From assembly GCF_000717345.1 (NCBI RefSeq), contig NZ_JNZA01000019.1:1-64000 (forward strand): a DNA stretch of 64,000 bases. The letters are read 5' to 3'. Under the pieces are notes generated by a model. That model saw nothing but the letters and a program-made list of their open reading frames with translations, had not been told where the DNA came from and did no database searches. The position numbers and the translations under genes were made by a program. Below are positions 18,653 to 26,515 of the stretch, in pieces. Every line of letters begins with the position of its first letter. Position 1 is the first letter of the stretch. The stretch is from Streptomyces lydicus (GTDB lineage Bacteria; Actinomycetota; Actinomycetes; Streptomycetales; Streptomycetaceae).

Positions 18653-19443
18653 AGGTCGTTCTGTTCTGCGGCGGCTACGGGATGCGGATGCGCAGCGGAG
18701 CCTCCGACGACGTGCCCAAGCCGATGGCGATGGTCGGCCCGCGGCCACTGATCTGGCACGTCATGCGCTACTACGCGCACTTCGGGCACACGGAGTTCAT
18801 CCTGTGTCTCGGGTACGGGGCGCACCACATCAAGAACTTCTTCCTCAACTACGAGGAGACCACGTCCAACGACTTCGTGCTGCGGGGCGGGCGGACCGAG
18901 CTGCTTTCCACCGACATCTCGGACTGGACGATCACGTTCGCGCAGACCGGCGTCGAGTCGCCGATCGGGGAGCGGCTGCGCCGGGTGCGGCACCACCTGG
19001 ACGGCGACGAGATGTTCCTCGCCAACTATGCGGATGTGCTCACCGACGCCCCACTGCCGGAGATGATCGACCGGTTCGCCCGGCGCGACGCCGGTGCGTC
19101 GATGATGGTGGTGCCGCCGCAGTCCTCGTTCCACTGCGTGGACCTGGGCGAGGACGGCCTGGTGGGGGGCATCACCGCGGTGAGTGAACTGCCGCTGTGG
19201 GAGAACGGCGGCTACTTCGTGCTCCGCCAGGAGGTCTTCGACCACATCCCGGAGAACGGGGATCTGGTCGCTGACGGATGCGCCCGACTCGCCAAGCGCG
19301 GAAGGTTGGTGGCGCACCAGCACCGCGGCTTCTGGAAGCCGACCGACACCGTGAAGGAGCGGGCCGCGCTCGACGCCGCCTACGCCCGGGGCGACCGCCC
19401 GTGGGCCGTGTGGGAGCGGGACAACGTCGGGGTGGGCGCGTGA
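18649..19443 (+). CDS. Sugar nucleotidyltransferase, glucose-1-phosphate cytidylyltransferase-like
   Basis: 264-aa nucleotidyltransferase. The N-terminal signature VVLFCGGYGMRMRSGASDDVPKPM holds the nucleotide-binding glycines and the conserved KP. HVMRYYAHFGHTEFILCLGY and the later VDLGEDGLVGGI fit RfbF-like cytidylyltransferases, so it probably makes a CDP- or other NDP-sugar from a hexose-1-phosphate. ATG at 18649 gives the complete N-terminus and overlaps the methyltransferase stop (ATGA). Downstream coupling is by GTGA to the PIG-L deacetylase gene. Nucleotide choice (CTP or other) is not proven by the sequence. Confidence 0.85.
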   Translation: MKVVLFCGGYGMRMRSGASDDVPKPMAMVGPRPLIWHVMRYYAHFGHTEFILCLGYGAHHIKNFFLNYEETTSNDFVLRGGRTELLSTDISDWTITFAQTGVESPIGERLRRVRHHLDGDEMFLANYADVLTDAPLPEMIDRFARRDAGASMMVVPPQSSFHCVDLGEDGLVGGITAVSELPLWENGGYFVLRQEVFDHIPENGDLVADGCARLAKRGRLVAHQHRGFWKPTDTVKERAALDAAYARGDRPWAVWERDNVGVGA

Positions 19444-20087
19444 TCCGGCTCGGCGCCGGGCGCCTGGACCGGATCGTCGCGGTGGGCGCGCACTGCGACG
19501 ACATCGCCATCGGCGTCGGCGGCACGCTGCTGACGATGTGCCTCGCGCGACCGGGTATCCGCATCGACGCGTTGGTGCTCTCCGGCGGCGGCAGCGAACG
19601 GGAGCAGGAGGAGCAGGCCGCGCTCGCCGCCTTCTGTCCGGGTGCCGACCTGCGGCTGACCGTGCACAAATTGCCGGACGGCCGGCTGCCCGCACACTGG
19701 GAGGAGGCCAAGGCCGCCGTCGAGGAACTGCGCGGGCAGACCGAGCCGGATCTGGTGCTGGCCCCGCGCACGGACGACGCGCACCAGGATCACCGGGGCC
19801 TGGCGAAGCTGATACCCACCGCGTTCCGCGACCACCTCGTACTCGGCTACGAGATCGTCAAGTGGGACGGCGACCTCGGCCGCCCGGCGGTGTACCAGCC
19901 GCTGTCGCCGGAGATCGCCGAACAGAAGGTGCGGCTGTTGCAGGAGCACTACCCCTCGCAGCGGCACCGGCCCTGGTACGACCGGGAGGCGTTCCTCGGC
20001 CTTGCACGGATTCGCGGCATCGAATGCCACGCGCGCTACGCCGAGGCGTTCGCCGTCACCAAACTCACTCTCAACCTGGGGGGTTGA
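19440..20087 (+). CDS. PIG-L family zinc deacetylase
   Basis: LmbE/PIG-L metal-dependent N-deacetylase of 215 aa. The metal site is seen in VGAHCDDIAIGVGGTLL (residues 14-30) and in DDAHQDHRGL (near residue 112). Family members remove N-acetyl groups from sugars such as GlcNAc in glycolipids, mycothiol and antibiotics. Here it would free an amine on a sugar of the repeat unit or of its nucleotide precursor. The GTG start at 19440 lies inside the stop of the upstream gene (GTGA), so the two are translationally coupled. Note the unusual Cys in AHCDD, where most members have AHPDD. Confidence 0.87.
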   Translation: MIRLGAGRLDRIVAVGAHCDDIAIGVGGTLLTMCLARPGIRIDALVLSGGGSEREQEEQAALAAFCPGADLRLTVHKLPDGRLPAHWEEAKAAVEELRGQTEPDLVLAPRTDDAHQDHRGLAKLIPTAFRDHLVLGYEIVKWDGDLGRPAVYQPLSPEIAEQKVRLLQEHYPSQRHRPWYDREAFLGLARIRGIECHARYAEAFAVTKLTLNLGG

Positions 20088-20090
20088 ACC

Positions 20091-21125
20091 TTGCGCGTAC
20101 TACTGACCGGACACCAGGGCTACCTGGGCACCGTGATGGCCCCGGTCCTCAAGGCCGCCGGACACGAAGTCGTCGGCCTCGACGCCGGTCTGTTCGCCGA
20201 CTGCGTGCTGGGCCCACCGCCCGCGGACCCGCAGGGCCATCGGGTGGACCTGCGCGACGTCACGGCCGAACACGTTGCCCGGGTGGACGCCGTGATCCAC
20301 CTCGCCGCGCTCTCCAACGACCCGCTGGGATCGTTGGCGCCGGAGCTCACCTACGACATCAACCACCACGCGTCCGTGCGGCTGGCCCGGCTGGCCCGCG
20401 ACGCCGGAGTGCGGCGCTTCCTGTACGCGTCGACCTGCTCGGTCTACGGCGCCGCCGGCGACCCCGACTTGTCGAACTTGGTGGCCGAGGACGCCCCGCT
20501 GCGCCCGGTGACGCCATACGCGGAGTCCAAGGTGCGGGTGGAGGACGACCTGCACGACCTGGCCGACGGCGACTTCACCCCGGTGTTCCTGCGCAACGCC
20601 ACCGCCTTCGGCTACTCACCCCGACTGCGCGCCGACATCGTGCTGAACAACCTGGTGGGCCACGCGCTCCTGTCCGGCGAGGTCCTTGTGCTCTCCGACG
20701 GCACCCCCTGGCGCCCGCTGGTGCACGCCGCCGACATCGCACGGGCCTTCACGGCCGCGCTGACCGCGCCGCGGGAAGCGGTGCACGACCAGGCGTTCAA
20801 CATCGGCAGCGAGATCAACAACGTCACGGTCGCCGAGATCGCCGAGCAGGTGGCCGAGGCGGTGTGCGGCGCGAAGGTGGTGATCACCGGGGAGACCGGT
20901 GCCGATCCGCGGTCGTACCGAGTGGACTTCTCCCGGTTCCGCGCCGCGGTACCCGGCTTCGACTGCGAGTGGAACGTGAAGCGGGGGGCGCTCGAACTCG
21001 CCGACGCCTACGGGAAGTTCAGGCTGACCAAGGAGGACTTCGAGCGACGCTTCACCCGCCTGGCCGTGCTGCGCGCGGCGTCCGACGCCGGCGCCGTCGA
21101 CGACACCCTGCGGTGGCGCCGATGA
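20091..21125 (+). CDS. NAD-dependent sugar epimerase/dehydratase (extended SDR)
   Basis: 344-aa extended short-chain dehydrogenase acting on a nucleotide sugar. The dinucleotide-binding motif is LLTGHQGYLG (residues 4-13), the catalytic triad region gives YASTCSVYG with Ser/Thr and YAESK with the Tyr-x3-Lys pair. It starts with TTG at 20091, three bases after the deacetylase stop; no better start is visible and the family N-terminus is complete. The context with a C-methyltransferase and a cytidylyltransferase-like gene points to ketosugar reduction or epimerisation. Which carbon is changed cannot be told. Confidence 0.88.
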   Translation: MRVLLTGHQGYLGTVMAPVLKAAGHEVVGLDAGLFADCVLGPPPADPQGHRVDLRDVTAEHVARVDAVIHLAALSNDPLGSLAPELTYDINHHASVRLARLARDAGVRRFLYASTCSVYGAAGDPDLSNLVAEDAPLRPVTPYAESKVRVEDDLHDLADGDFTPVFLRNATAFGYSPRLRADIVLNNLVGHALLSGEVLVLSDGTPWRPLVHAADIARAFTAALTAPREAVHDQAFNIGSEINNVTVAEIAEQVAEAVCGAKVVITGETGADPRSYRVDFSRFRAAVPGFDCEWNVKRGALELADAYGKFRLTKEDFERRFTRLAVLRAASDAGAVDDTLRWRR

Positions 21126-22420
21126 CCACGGCCACCGAACAGCCGACGACCGCGGTCGGCGATGAGATGTACGCGCTGGTGGAGCGGCTGTATCCACTGT
21201 GCCGGAGCATCACCGGCGACGGTGTGCGGGCCACTTTGGAGAGAGTCGGCGAGTACATCCCGCTGCAGGTGCACGAGGTGCCGACCGGGACCCAGGTGCT
21301 CGACTGGACGGTGCCGCAGGAGTGGAACATCCGGGACGCGTACATCGCCGACACCGCCGGCAACCGGGTCGTCGACTTCGCCGCGTCCAGCCTGCACGTG
21401 CTCGGCTACAGCCTGCCGGTGTCGGCAACCATGCCACTGGCCGAGCTGCGCGGACACCTGCACACCCTGCCGGACCACCCGGCCTGGGTGCCGTACCGCA
21501 CCAGCTACTACAAGCCGGAGTGGGGGTTCTGCCTGGCCCAGGAGACCTTGGACGCACTACCCGACGGCGAGTACGAGGTGCGCATCGACTCCACACTCAC
21601 CGATGGCCACCTCACCTACGCCGAGCACGTGGTTCCCGGGCAGGTCCCCGACGAGGTGATCGTCTCCTGTCACGTCTGCCACCCGTCGCTGGCCAACGAC
21701 AACCTGGCCGGCATCGCGGTGGCGACGTTCCTGGCCCGCACGCTGGCACAGGAAACGCCGTACTACACCTACCGGTTCATCTACGCGCCCGGCACCATCG
21801 GGGCGATCACCTGGCTGGCCCGCAACGCCGAGCGGATCGACCAGGTCAAGCATGGGCTGGTGCTGGCCTGCGCCGGCGACCCGGGCCAACTGACGTACAA
21901 GCAGAGCGGGCGCGGTGACGCGGAAATCGACCGGGTGATGCGGCACGTGCTGGCCGTGTCCGAACGCCCGCACCAGGTCAACAAGTTCACCCCGTACGGC
22001 TACGACGAGCGGCAGTACTGCTCGCCCGGGTTCAATCTCGGCGTGGGTTCGCTCACCCGCACCCCGTACGCGGGCTACCCCGAGTACCACACCTCGGCGG
22101 ACAACCTGGACTTCGTCTCGCCTGAGGCGATGGCGGACACCCTCGCCGTCTGCCGCGAGGCGTTCGCCGTCCTCGACCGCAACCGGCGGTACGTCAACCT
22201 CAGCCCCTACGGCGAACCACAGCTGGGCCGGCGCGGGCTGTACGACGCGCTCGGCGGCCGCAGCGACACCAAGCAGGCCCAGATGGCCATGCTCTGGGTG
22301 CTCAACCTCTCCGACGGCGAGCACAGTCTGCTGGACGTCGCCGAACGGGCCGGGCTGCCCTTCGAGACCGTCGCCGACGCGGCCGGTGCCCTGCACGAGG
22401 CCGGGCTGATCAAAACATGA
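21122..22420 (+). CDS. DUF2172/DUF4910 aminopeptidase-like protein with C-terminal winged helix
   Basis: 432-aa protein of the DUF4910 family, which has an M28-like zinc peptidase fold with an inserted DUF2172 domain and a C-terminal winged-helix module (about residues 365-432, ending LLDVAERAGLPFETVADAAG). Metal-site residues are visible: SCHVCHPSLANDNLAG (near residue 180) and EYHTSADNLDFV (near 320). Members are repeatedly found in polysaccharide and lipooligosaccharide loci, but no enzyme activity is established to my knowledge. It could remove an aminoacyl group from a sugar or make the reverse link. ATG at 21122 overlaps the epimerase stop (ATGA). Confidence 0.85.
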   Translation: MTTATEQPTTAVGDEMYALVERLYPLCRSITGDGVRATLERVGEYIPLQVHEVPTGTQVLDWTVPQEWNIRDAYIADTAGNRVVDFAASSLHVLGYSLPVSATMPLAELRGHLHTLPDHPAWVPYRTSYYKPEWGFCLAQETLDALPDGEYEVRIDSTLTDGHLTYAEHVVPGQVPDEVIVSCHVCHPSLANDNLAGIAVATFLARTLAQETPYYTYRFIYAPGTIGAITWLARNAERIDQVKHGLVLACAGDPGQLTYKQSGRGDAEIDRVMRHVLAVSERPHQVNKFTPYGYDERQYCSPGFNLGVGSLTRTPYAGYPEYHTSADNLDFVSPEAMADTLAVCREAFAVLDRNRRYVNLSPYGEPQLGRRGLYDALGGRSDTKQAQMAMLWVLNLSDGEHSLLDVAERAGLPFETVADAAGALHEAGLIKT

Positions 22421-23724
22421 CGTCGATGCCCGTCGAGGGGGAGAATCCGCAGACAGCGGCGCCACCGGCCGGATCCGCCAAGCGGGCCCTCGTCGGCCGG
22501 CTGTCCTGGGGACTGGCCGACCAGGCGGCCTCCAGCGTGTCCAACTTCGCGGTGGGCATCTACGTGGCCCGCTCGCTGGGGGTGACCGCGTTCGGCGTGT
22601 TCAGCCTGGCCTGGGTGACCTACGGCGTGGTGCTCAACGTCTCCCGCGGCCTCGCCACCGATCCGCTCGTGGTGCGCTTCAGCGGCGTGTCGGAAGCGTC
22701 CTGGCGCGGGGCGGTGGCCCGCTCGACGGGTACGGCACTCGGCGTGGGTACGGCCATCGGCGCGGCGTGTCTGGTGGCCGGGCCGGCCCTCGGCGGCCGG
22801 GTGGGGCCCGCGTTCGTCTGCCTCGGCGTCATGCTGCCGGGGCTGCTGCTGCAAGACGCTTGGCGGTTCTCGTTCTTCGCCGCCGGCAACGGGCGGAAGG
22901 CGTTCGTCAACGACGTCGTGTGGGGCGTCGCGCTCGTCCCGGCCATGGTCGTGGCGGCCCGGGTGGGCAGCGTGGCCGCTTTCGTGCTCGCCTGGGGCGC
23001 GTCCGCCACGGTGGCGGCAGGGTACGGCTACCTCCAGTCCGGCATCCGGCCGCGGGTGACCGAGGCGCGCGGCTGGCTTCGCGAGCAGCGCGATCTCGGC
23101 TATCGGTACCTGGTCGAGAACACCTGCCTCAGCGGCGCGAGCCAGCTGCGGGCGTACGGGCTCGGCGCGATCGTCGGGCTCGGCGCGGTGGGCGCGGTGC
23201 GGGGCGCCGAGCTCCTGCTCGGCCCGTTTCTCGCCGTCCTGATGGGCCTTTCGCTGGTCACCGTCCCGGAGGCGGCACGGGTGCTGCGGCGGGCCCCGCA
23301 GCAGCTCGGGAAGTTCTGCCTCCTCCTTGGCGGTGGGCAGGCCGTCGGCGCGCTGCTCTGGGGCGGGGCGCTGCTGTTGATGCCGGACCGGCTCGGCCAG
23401 TTCGTGCTCGGCGACGTCTGGCACTCCTCCTCGCAGCTCATCGTGCCGATCACCCTCGGCGTCGCGGGGGCGGGCCTCGGCACCGGCGCGGCAGCCGGGC
23501 TACGCGCGCTCGGCGCCGCCCGGCGCAGCCTGCGCTGCCAGCTGTTCGCCTCCGCCTGTTACGTCGGCGGCGGACTCGGCGGGGCGGCCGTCGCCGGCAC
23601 GGTCGGCTCGGCCTGGGGCGTCGCCACCGCGACGGTCAGCGGCTCGGCCGTGTGGTGGCTGCACCTGCGGTTCGCCCTGCGCGAGCACCACCAAGAACCC
23701 ATCCCCGAAGTGAGGACCTCATGA
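22417..23724 (+). CDS. Polysaccharide flippase (Wzx-like, MVF/MOP superfamily)
   Basis: 435-aa integral membrane protein with about twelve predicted helices distributed evenly, starting with RLSWGLADQAASSVSNFAVG, a common opening of polysaccharide transporters. Expected to flip the lipid-linked repeat unit from the cytoplasmic to the outer face for polymerisation by the Wzy-like protein at 14881-16122. It overlaps the DUF4910 gene and the following glycosyltransferase gene by four bases (ATGA) each, so it belongs to the same translationally coupled string. It is the only flippase candidate in the locus. Confidence 0.85.
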   Translation: MTSMPVEGENPQTAAPPAGSAKRALVGRLSWGLADQAASSVSNFAVGIYVARSLGVTAFGVFSLAWVTYGVVLNVSRGLATDPLVVRFSGVSEASWRGAVARSTGTALGVGTAIGAACLVAGPALGGRVGPAFVCLGVMLPGLLLQDAWRFSFFAAGNGRKAFVNDVVWGVALVPAMVVAARVGSVAAFVLAWGASATVAAGYGYLQSGIRPRVTEARGWLREQRDLGYRYLVENTCLSGASQLRAYGLGAIVGLGAVGAVRGAELLLGPFLAVLMGLSLVTVPEAARVLRRAPQQLGKFCLLLGGGQAVGALLWGGALLLMPDRLGQFVLGDVWHSSSQLIVPITLGVAGAGLGTGAAAGLRALGAARRSLRCQLFASACYVGGGLGGAAVAGTVGSAWGVATATVSGSAVWWLHLRFALREHHQEPIPEVRTS

Positions 23725-24668
23725 CCGCCCACCCCAGGCTGAGCATCGGCCTGCCCGTGTACAACGGCGAGGAGTACCTGGCGGAATCCCTCGACGCGCT
23801 GCTCGGCCAGACCTACGAGGACTTCGAGCTGGTCATCTCCGACAACGCCTCGACCGACGGGACCGGCGACATCTGCCGCAAGTACGCCGCGCAGGACGCG
23901 CGCATCCGGTACCTCCGGCTGCCCCGGAACGTCGGCGCCACGCCGAACCACAACTACGTGTTCACCCAGTGCCGCGGCGAGCTGTTCAAGTGGGCCTCGC
24001 ACGACGACCTTTACGCCCGCGATCTGCTACGGCGCTGCGTGGAGGCTCTTGACGGGCAGCCGGACGTAATCCTCGCGCACGCCGACCAGGCGGTCATCGA
24101 CAGCGACGGCCAGGTGAAGGTCCCCTATGCGTACACGCTCGCCACCGACTCACCGCACCCGCCCGAGCGCTTCCGCAGCATGCTGTTCGAGCCCGGCGGT
24201 GACGACTTCTACGGGGTGATCCGGGCCGACGCGCTGCGCCGGGTGAAACCGATGGACAGCTACCACCACGCGGACCGCACGTTCGTCGCCGAGATCGCCC
24301 TGCACGGGCGCTTCCACCAAGTGCCGGAACTCCTGTACTTCCGCCGCGACCACCCCACCCGCGCCGAGCGCGCGAACCCCAGCAAGCGCTCCCGGTGCGT
24401 CAATCTGGACCCGCGCCGGGCGGGCCTGCTGCACCCGACGCCCCGGCTGCTCGCCGAGTACGTCTGGGGCTTCGCCTCGGCGATCCGGCGGGCCCCGTTG
24501 TCCCCGGCCGACCGGCGCGCGTGCTGCCGCCACCTGGCCGCATGGATGACCAGCCGGGTCCGGCCGGGCGCCGGCGAGCGGGTCGAGGACCGCGCCCCGG
24601 TCGACCCGGCCGAGCTGACCGTCTCCGTCGACGCCCTCGTCGCCGGCCGCGAAGGGAGGCAGGCATGA
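23721..24668 (+). CDS. Glycosyltransferase family 2 (GT-A fold)
   Basis: 315-aa GT-A glycosyltransferase. N-terminal LSIGLPVYNGEEYLAESLDA and the following LVISDNASTDGTGDIC give the nucleotide-binding part; the metal motif is WASHDDLYARDLL near residue 95. It would add one sugar to the repeat unit in an inverting manner. ATG at 23721 overlaps the flippase stop and matches the family N-terminus. The C-terminal 70 residues are basic and variable. It is followed by the pyruvyltransferase gene in ATGA overlap. Confidence 0.9.
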   Translation: MTAHPRLSIGLPVYNGEEYLAESLDALLGQTYEDFELVISDNASTDGTGDICRKYAAQDARIRYLRLPRNVGATPNHNYVFTQCRGELFKWASHDDLYARDLLRRCVEALDGQPDVILAHADQAVIDSDGQVKVPYAYTLATDSPHPPERFRSMLFEPGGDDFYGVIRADALRRVKPMDSYHHADRTFVAEIALHGRFHQVPELLYFRRDHPTRAERANPSKRSRCVNLDPRRAGLLHPTPRLLAEYVWGFASAIRRAPLSPADRRACCRHLAAWMTSRVRPGAGERVEDRAPVDPAELTVSVDALVAGREGRQA

Positions 24669-25960
24669 CGCCGGCGGACGAAACTCCGGTACGCGTCGGG
24701 GTGTTCGGCTTGCTCGGCTCCGGCAACCTCGGCAACGACGGATCACTCGAGGCCGTGCTCGGATACCTGCGCGCCGAGCACCCGGAGGCGGTCGTGGACG
24801 CGCTGTGCGGCGGACCCGAGGCTGTCACGACCCGGTTCGGGATCCCCGCGACGCGGCTGCACTGGTACCGCGGGGAGTACCGGACCGCGTCGCGAGCGGG
24901 CGCGATCGCGGGCAAGGGTCTGGGCAAAATCGTCGACGCCGTCCGCACCGCCGCCTGGGTGCGCCGGCACGACGTGGTGATCGTGCCGGGCATGGGCGTC
25001 CTGGAAGCCACGCTGCCGCTACGGCCCTGGGGCTTCCCGTACGCGCTGTTCCTGCTCTGCGCGAGTGGCCGGCTGCTGCACACCCGGGTCGCGCTGGTCA
25101 GCGTCGGCGCCGCCAAGATCGGCAGCCGGCCGACCCGGGCCCTGGTGCGCTGGTCGGCGCGACTGGCCGCGTACCGGTCGTACCGGGACGCCCCGTCCCG
25201 CGACGCGATGCGGGCGATGGGTGTGGACACCGCGCGCGACGAGGTCTACCCCGACCTCGCATTCTCCCTGCCGGCGCCGCCGTCCCCCGAGCTCTCGGCT
25301 TCTCCCCCAGCCTTCGGCCGGGAGGAGCCCTCAGAGCAGGGAGGTACCCCCATCGCGCCCGCGGGCCCGCCGGGCACGGTCTGCGTCGGCGTCATGAACT
25401 TCCACGGCGGCAACGACGACCGCGCCCGGGCCGAGGAGATCCACCGGCGCTACCTCGACGGGACGATCCAATTCGTCCGCGCGCTGATCGAGGAGGGCAG
25501 GCCGGTCCGGCTGCTCACCGGCGACGGGGTCGACGCCCCGGTGGTCGCCGCGATCCTCGACGCGGTGGACTCGCCGCTGGTCACCGCGGCCGAGGCGTCC
25601 TCACTGGCCGACCTGATGAAGGAGACGGCGGCTGCCGACACCGTGGTGGCGATCCGGTACCACAACCTGATCTGCGCGTTGAAGGTCGGCACGCCGACGC
25701 TCGCACTCTGCTACGCGGCGAAGAGCGATGCGCTCATGGATCGGATGGGCCTTGGCGCGTACTGCCACCCGGCCCGCGAGGTGGACGTCGATCGGCTGCT
25801 CGAGCAATTCCGTGCGCTGGAGAAGCAATCGGCCGAACTGAGACAGACCCTCACCGAACGGAACCTGGCTGCCGCCCGCCAACTCAAGCACCAATTCACC
25901 GCCTTGACCGCGGCCTTGTTCCCAGCAACCGGTCACGCCCATGCCCAGGAGGCTCCATGA
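24665..25960 (+). CDS. Polysaccharide pyruvyl transferase family protein
   Basis: 431-aa member of the CsaB/WcaK pyruvyltransferase family, which adds ketal pyruvate from phosphoenolpyruvate to a hexose. Visible landmarks: VRVGVFGLLGSGNLGNDGS at the N-terminus, HDVVIVPGMG near residue 105, and VVAIRYHNLICALKVGTPTLAL near 330 (family R-x-H region). Residues about 207-229 derive from an inverted palindromic repeat (25283-25352), placed between the two GT-B-like halves. The pyruvate would give the polymer an additional acidic group. ATG at 24665 overlaps the upstream stop. Confidence 0.87.
   Translation: MTPADETPVRVGVFGLLGSGNLGNDGSLEAVLGYLRAEHPEAVVDALCGGPEAVTTRFGIPATRLHWYRGEYRTASRAGAIAGKGLGKIVDAVRTAAWVRRHDVVIVPGMGVLEATLPLRPWGFPYALFLLCASGRLLHTRVALVSVGAAKIGSRPTRALVRWSARLAAYRSYRDAPSRDAMRAMGVDTARDEVYPDLAFSLPAPPSPELSASPPAFGREEPSEQGGTPIAPAGPPGTVCVGVMNFHGGNDDRARAEEIHRRYLDGTIQFVRALIEEGRPVRLLTGDGVDAPVVAAILDAVDSPLVTAAEASSLADLMKETAAADTVVAIRYHNLICALKVGTPTLALCYAAKSDALMDRMGLGAYCHPAREVDVDRLLEQFRALEKQSAELRQTLTERNLAAARQLKHQFTALTAALFPATGHAHAQEAP
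25283..25352 (-). repeat. Palindromic repeat, inverted copy, in pyruvyltransferase gene
   Basis: Read on the minus strand it runs TGGGGGTACCTCCCTGCTCT, then GGCTCCTCCCGGCCGAAGGC, and ends GAGAGCTCGGGGGA, the same block order as 7166-7232. On the + strand it is translated in frame into a Ser/Pro/Glu-rich linker. Together with 7062-7101, 7166-7232 and 18157-18198 it shows an element present in both orientations. Confidence 0.8.
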
Positions 25961-26508
25961 AAGCGACCGAAGTCCCGGAGATCGCCGGCGCATACCTGTT
26001 CGAGTCGACGCCGTACGCCGACGAACGCGGCTTCTTCTGCCGCACCTTCGACGCCGACGTCGTCCGCTCGGTGGGCCTCGACCCGCACTCCTTCGTCCAG
26101 GACAGCGTGTCCCGCTCGGTCCGGGGCGTGCTGCGCGGCCTGCACCTGCGCTCCGGAGCCGGCGAAGCCAAGCTGGTGCGGTGCTCGTACGGGAGGATCT
26201 TCGACGTCGTCGTGGACCTGCGCACGGACTCGCCGACCTACCGCAACCGGGCCTTCTTCGCACTGTCCGGCGAGACGCAGGCGACCCTGTACATCCCGGC
26301 GGGGTGCGCGCACGGCTTCCAGGCGCTGACCGAAACCGCCGACACTTCGTACCGGATCGACCGCTCGCACGATCCGTCCCAGGACGTGACGATCGCCTTC
26401 AACGACCCGGAGCTCGGCATTCCCTGGCCGCTGCCGGTCACATCGATGTCCCAGCGGGACCGCGAGGCACCGAGCCTCGCCGAGGTCCTGAAGCAACAGA
26501 AGAGTTGA
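25957..26508 (+). CDS. dTDP-4-dehydrorhamnose 3,5-epimerase-like cupin (RmlC family)
   Basis: 183-aa RmlC-family cupin acting on a 4-keto nucleotide sugar. The catalytic His region is RGVLRGLHLRSGAGEAKLVR (residues 46-65), and the family line FALSGETQATLYIPAGCAHGFQ follows. Length is normal for RmlC. No RmlA, RmlB or RmlD genes are in the window, so it more likely works on the sugar made by the neighbouring nucleotidyltransferase, epimerase and methyltransferase than on rhamnose. A GGAGG site lies five bases before ATG 25957, which overlaps the upstream stop (ATGA). Confidence 0.88.
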   Translation: MKATEVPEIAGAYLFESTPYADERGFFCRTFDADVVRSVGLDPHSFVQDSVSRSVRGVLRGLHLRSGAGEAKLVRCSYGRIFDVVVDLRTDSPTYRNRAFFALSGETQATLYIPAGCAHGFQALTETADTSYRIDRSHDPSQDVTIAFNDPELGIPWPLPVTSMSQRDREAPSLAEVLKQQKS

Positions 26509-26515
26509 GGTCGGA

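Noticed and set aside
25957..26508. RmlC as evidence for a rhamnose polymer
   Set aside because: No RmlA, RmlB or RmlD gene is in the window, so rhamnose is not supported from this DNA.
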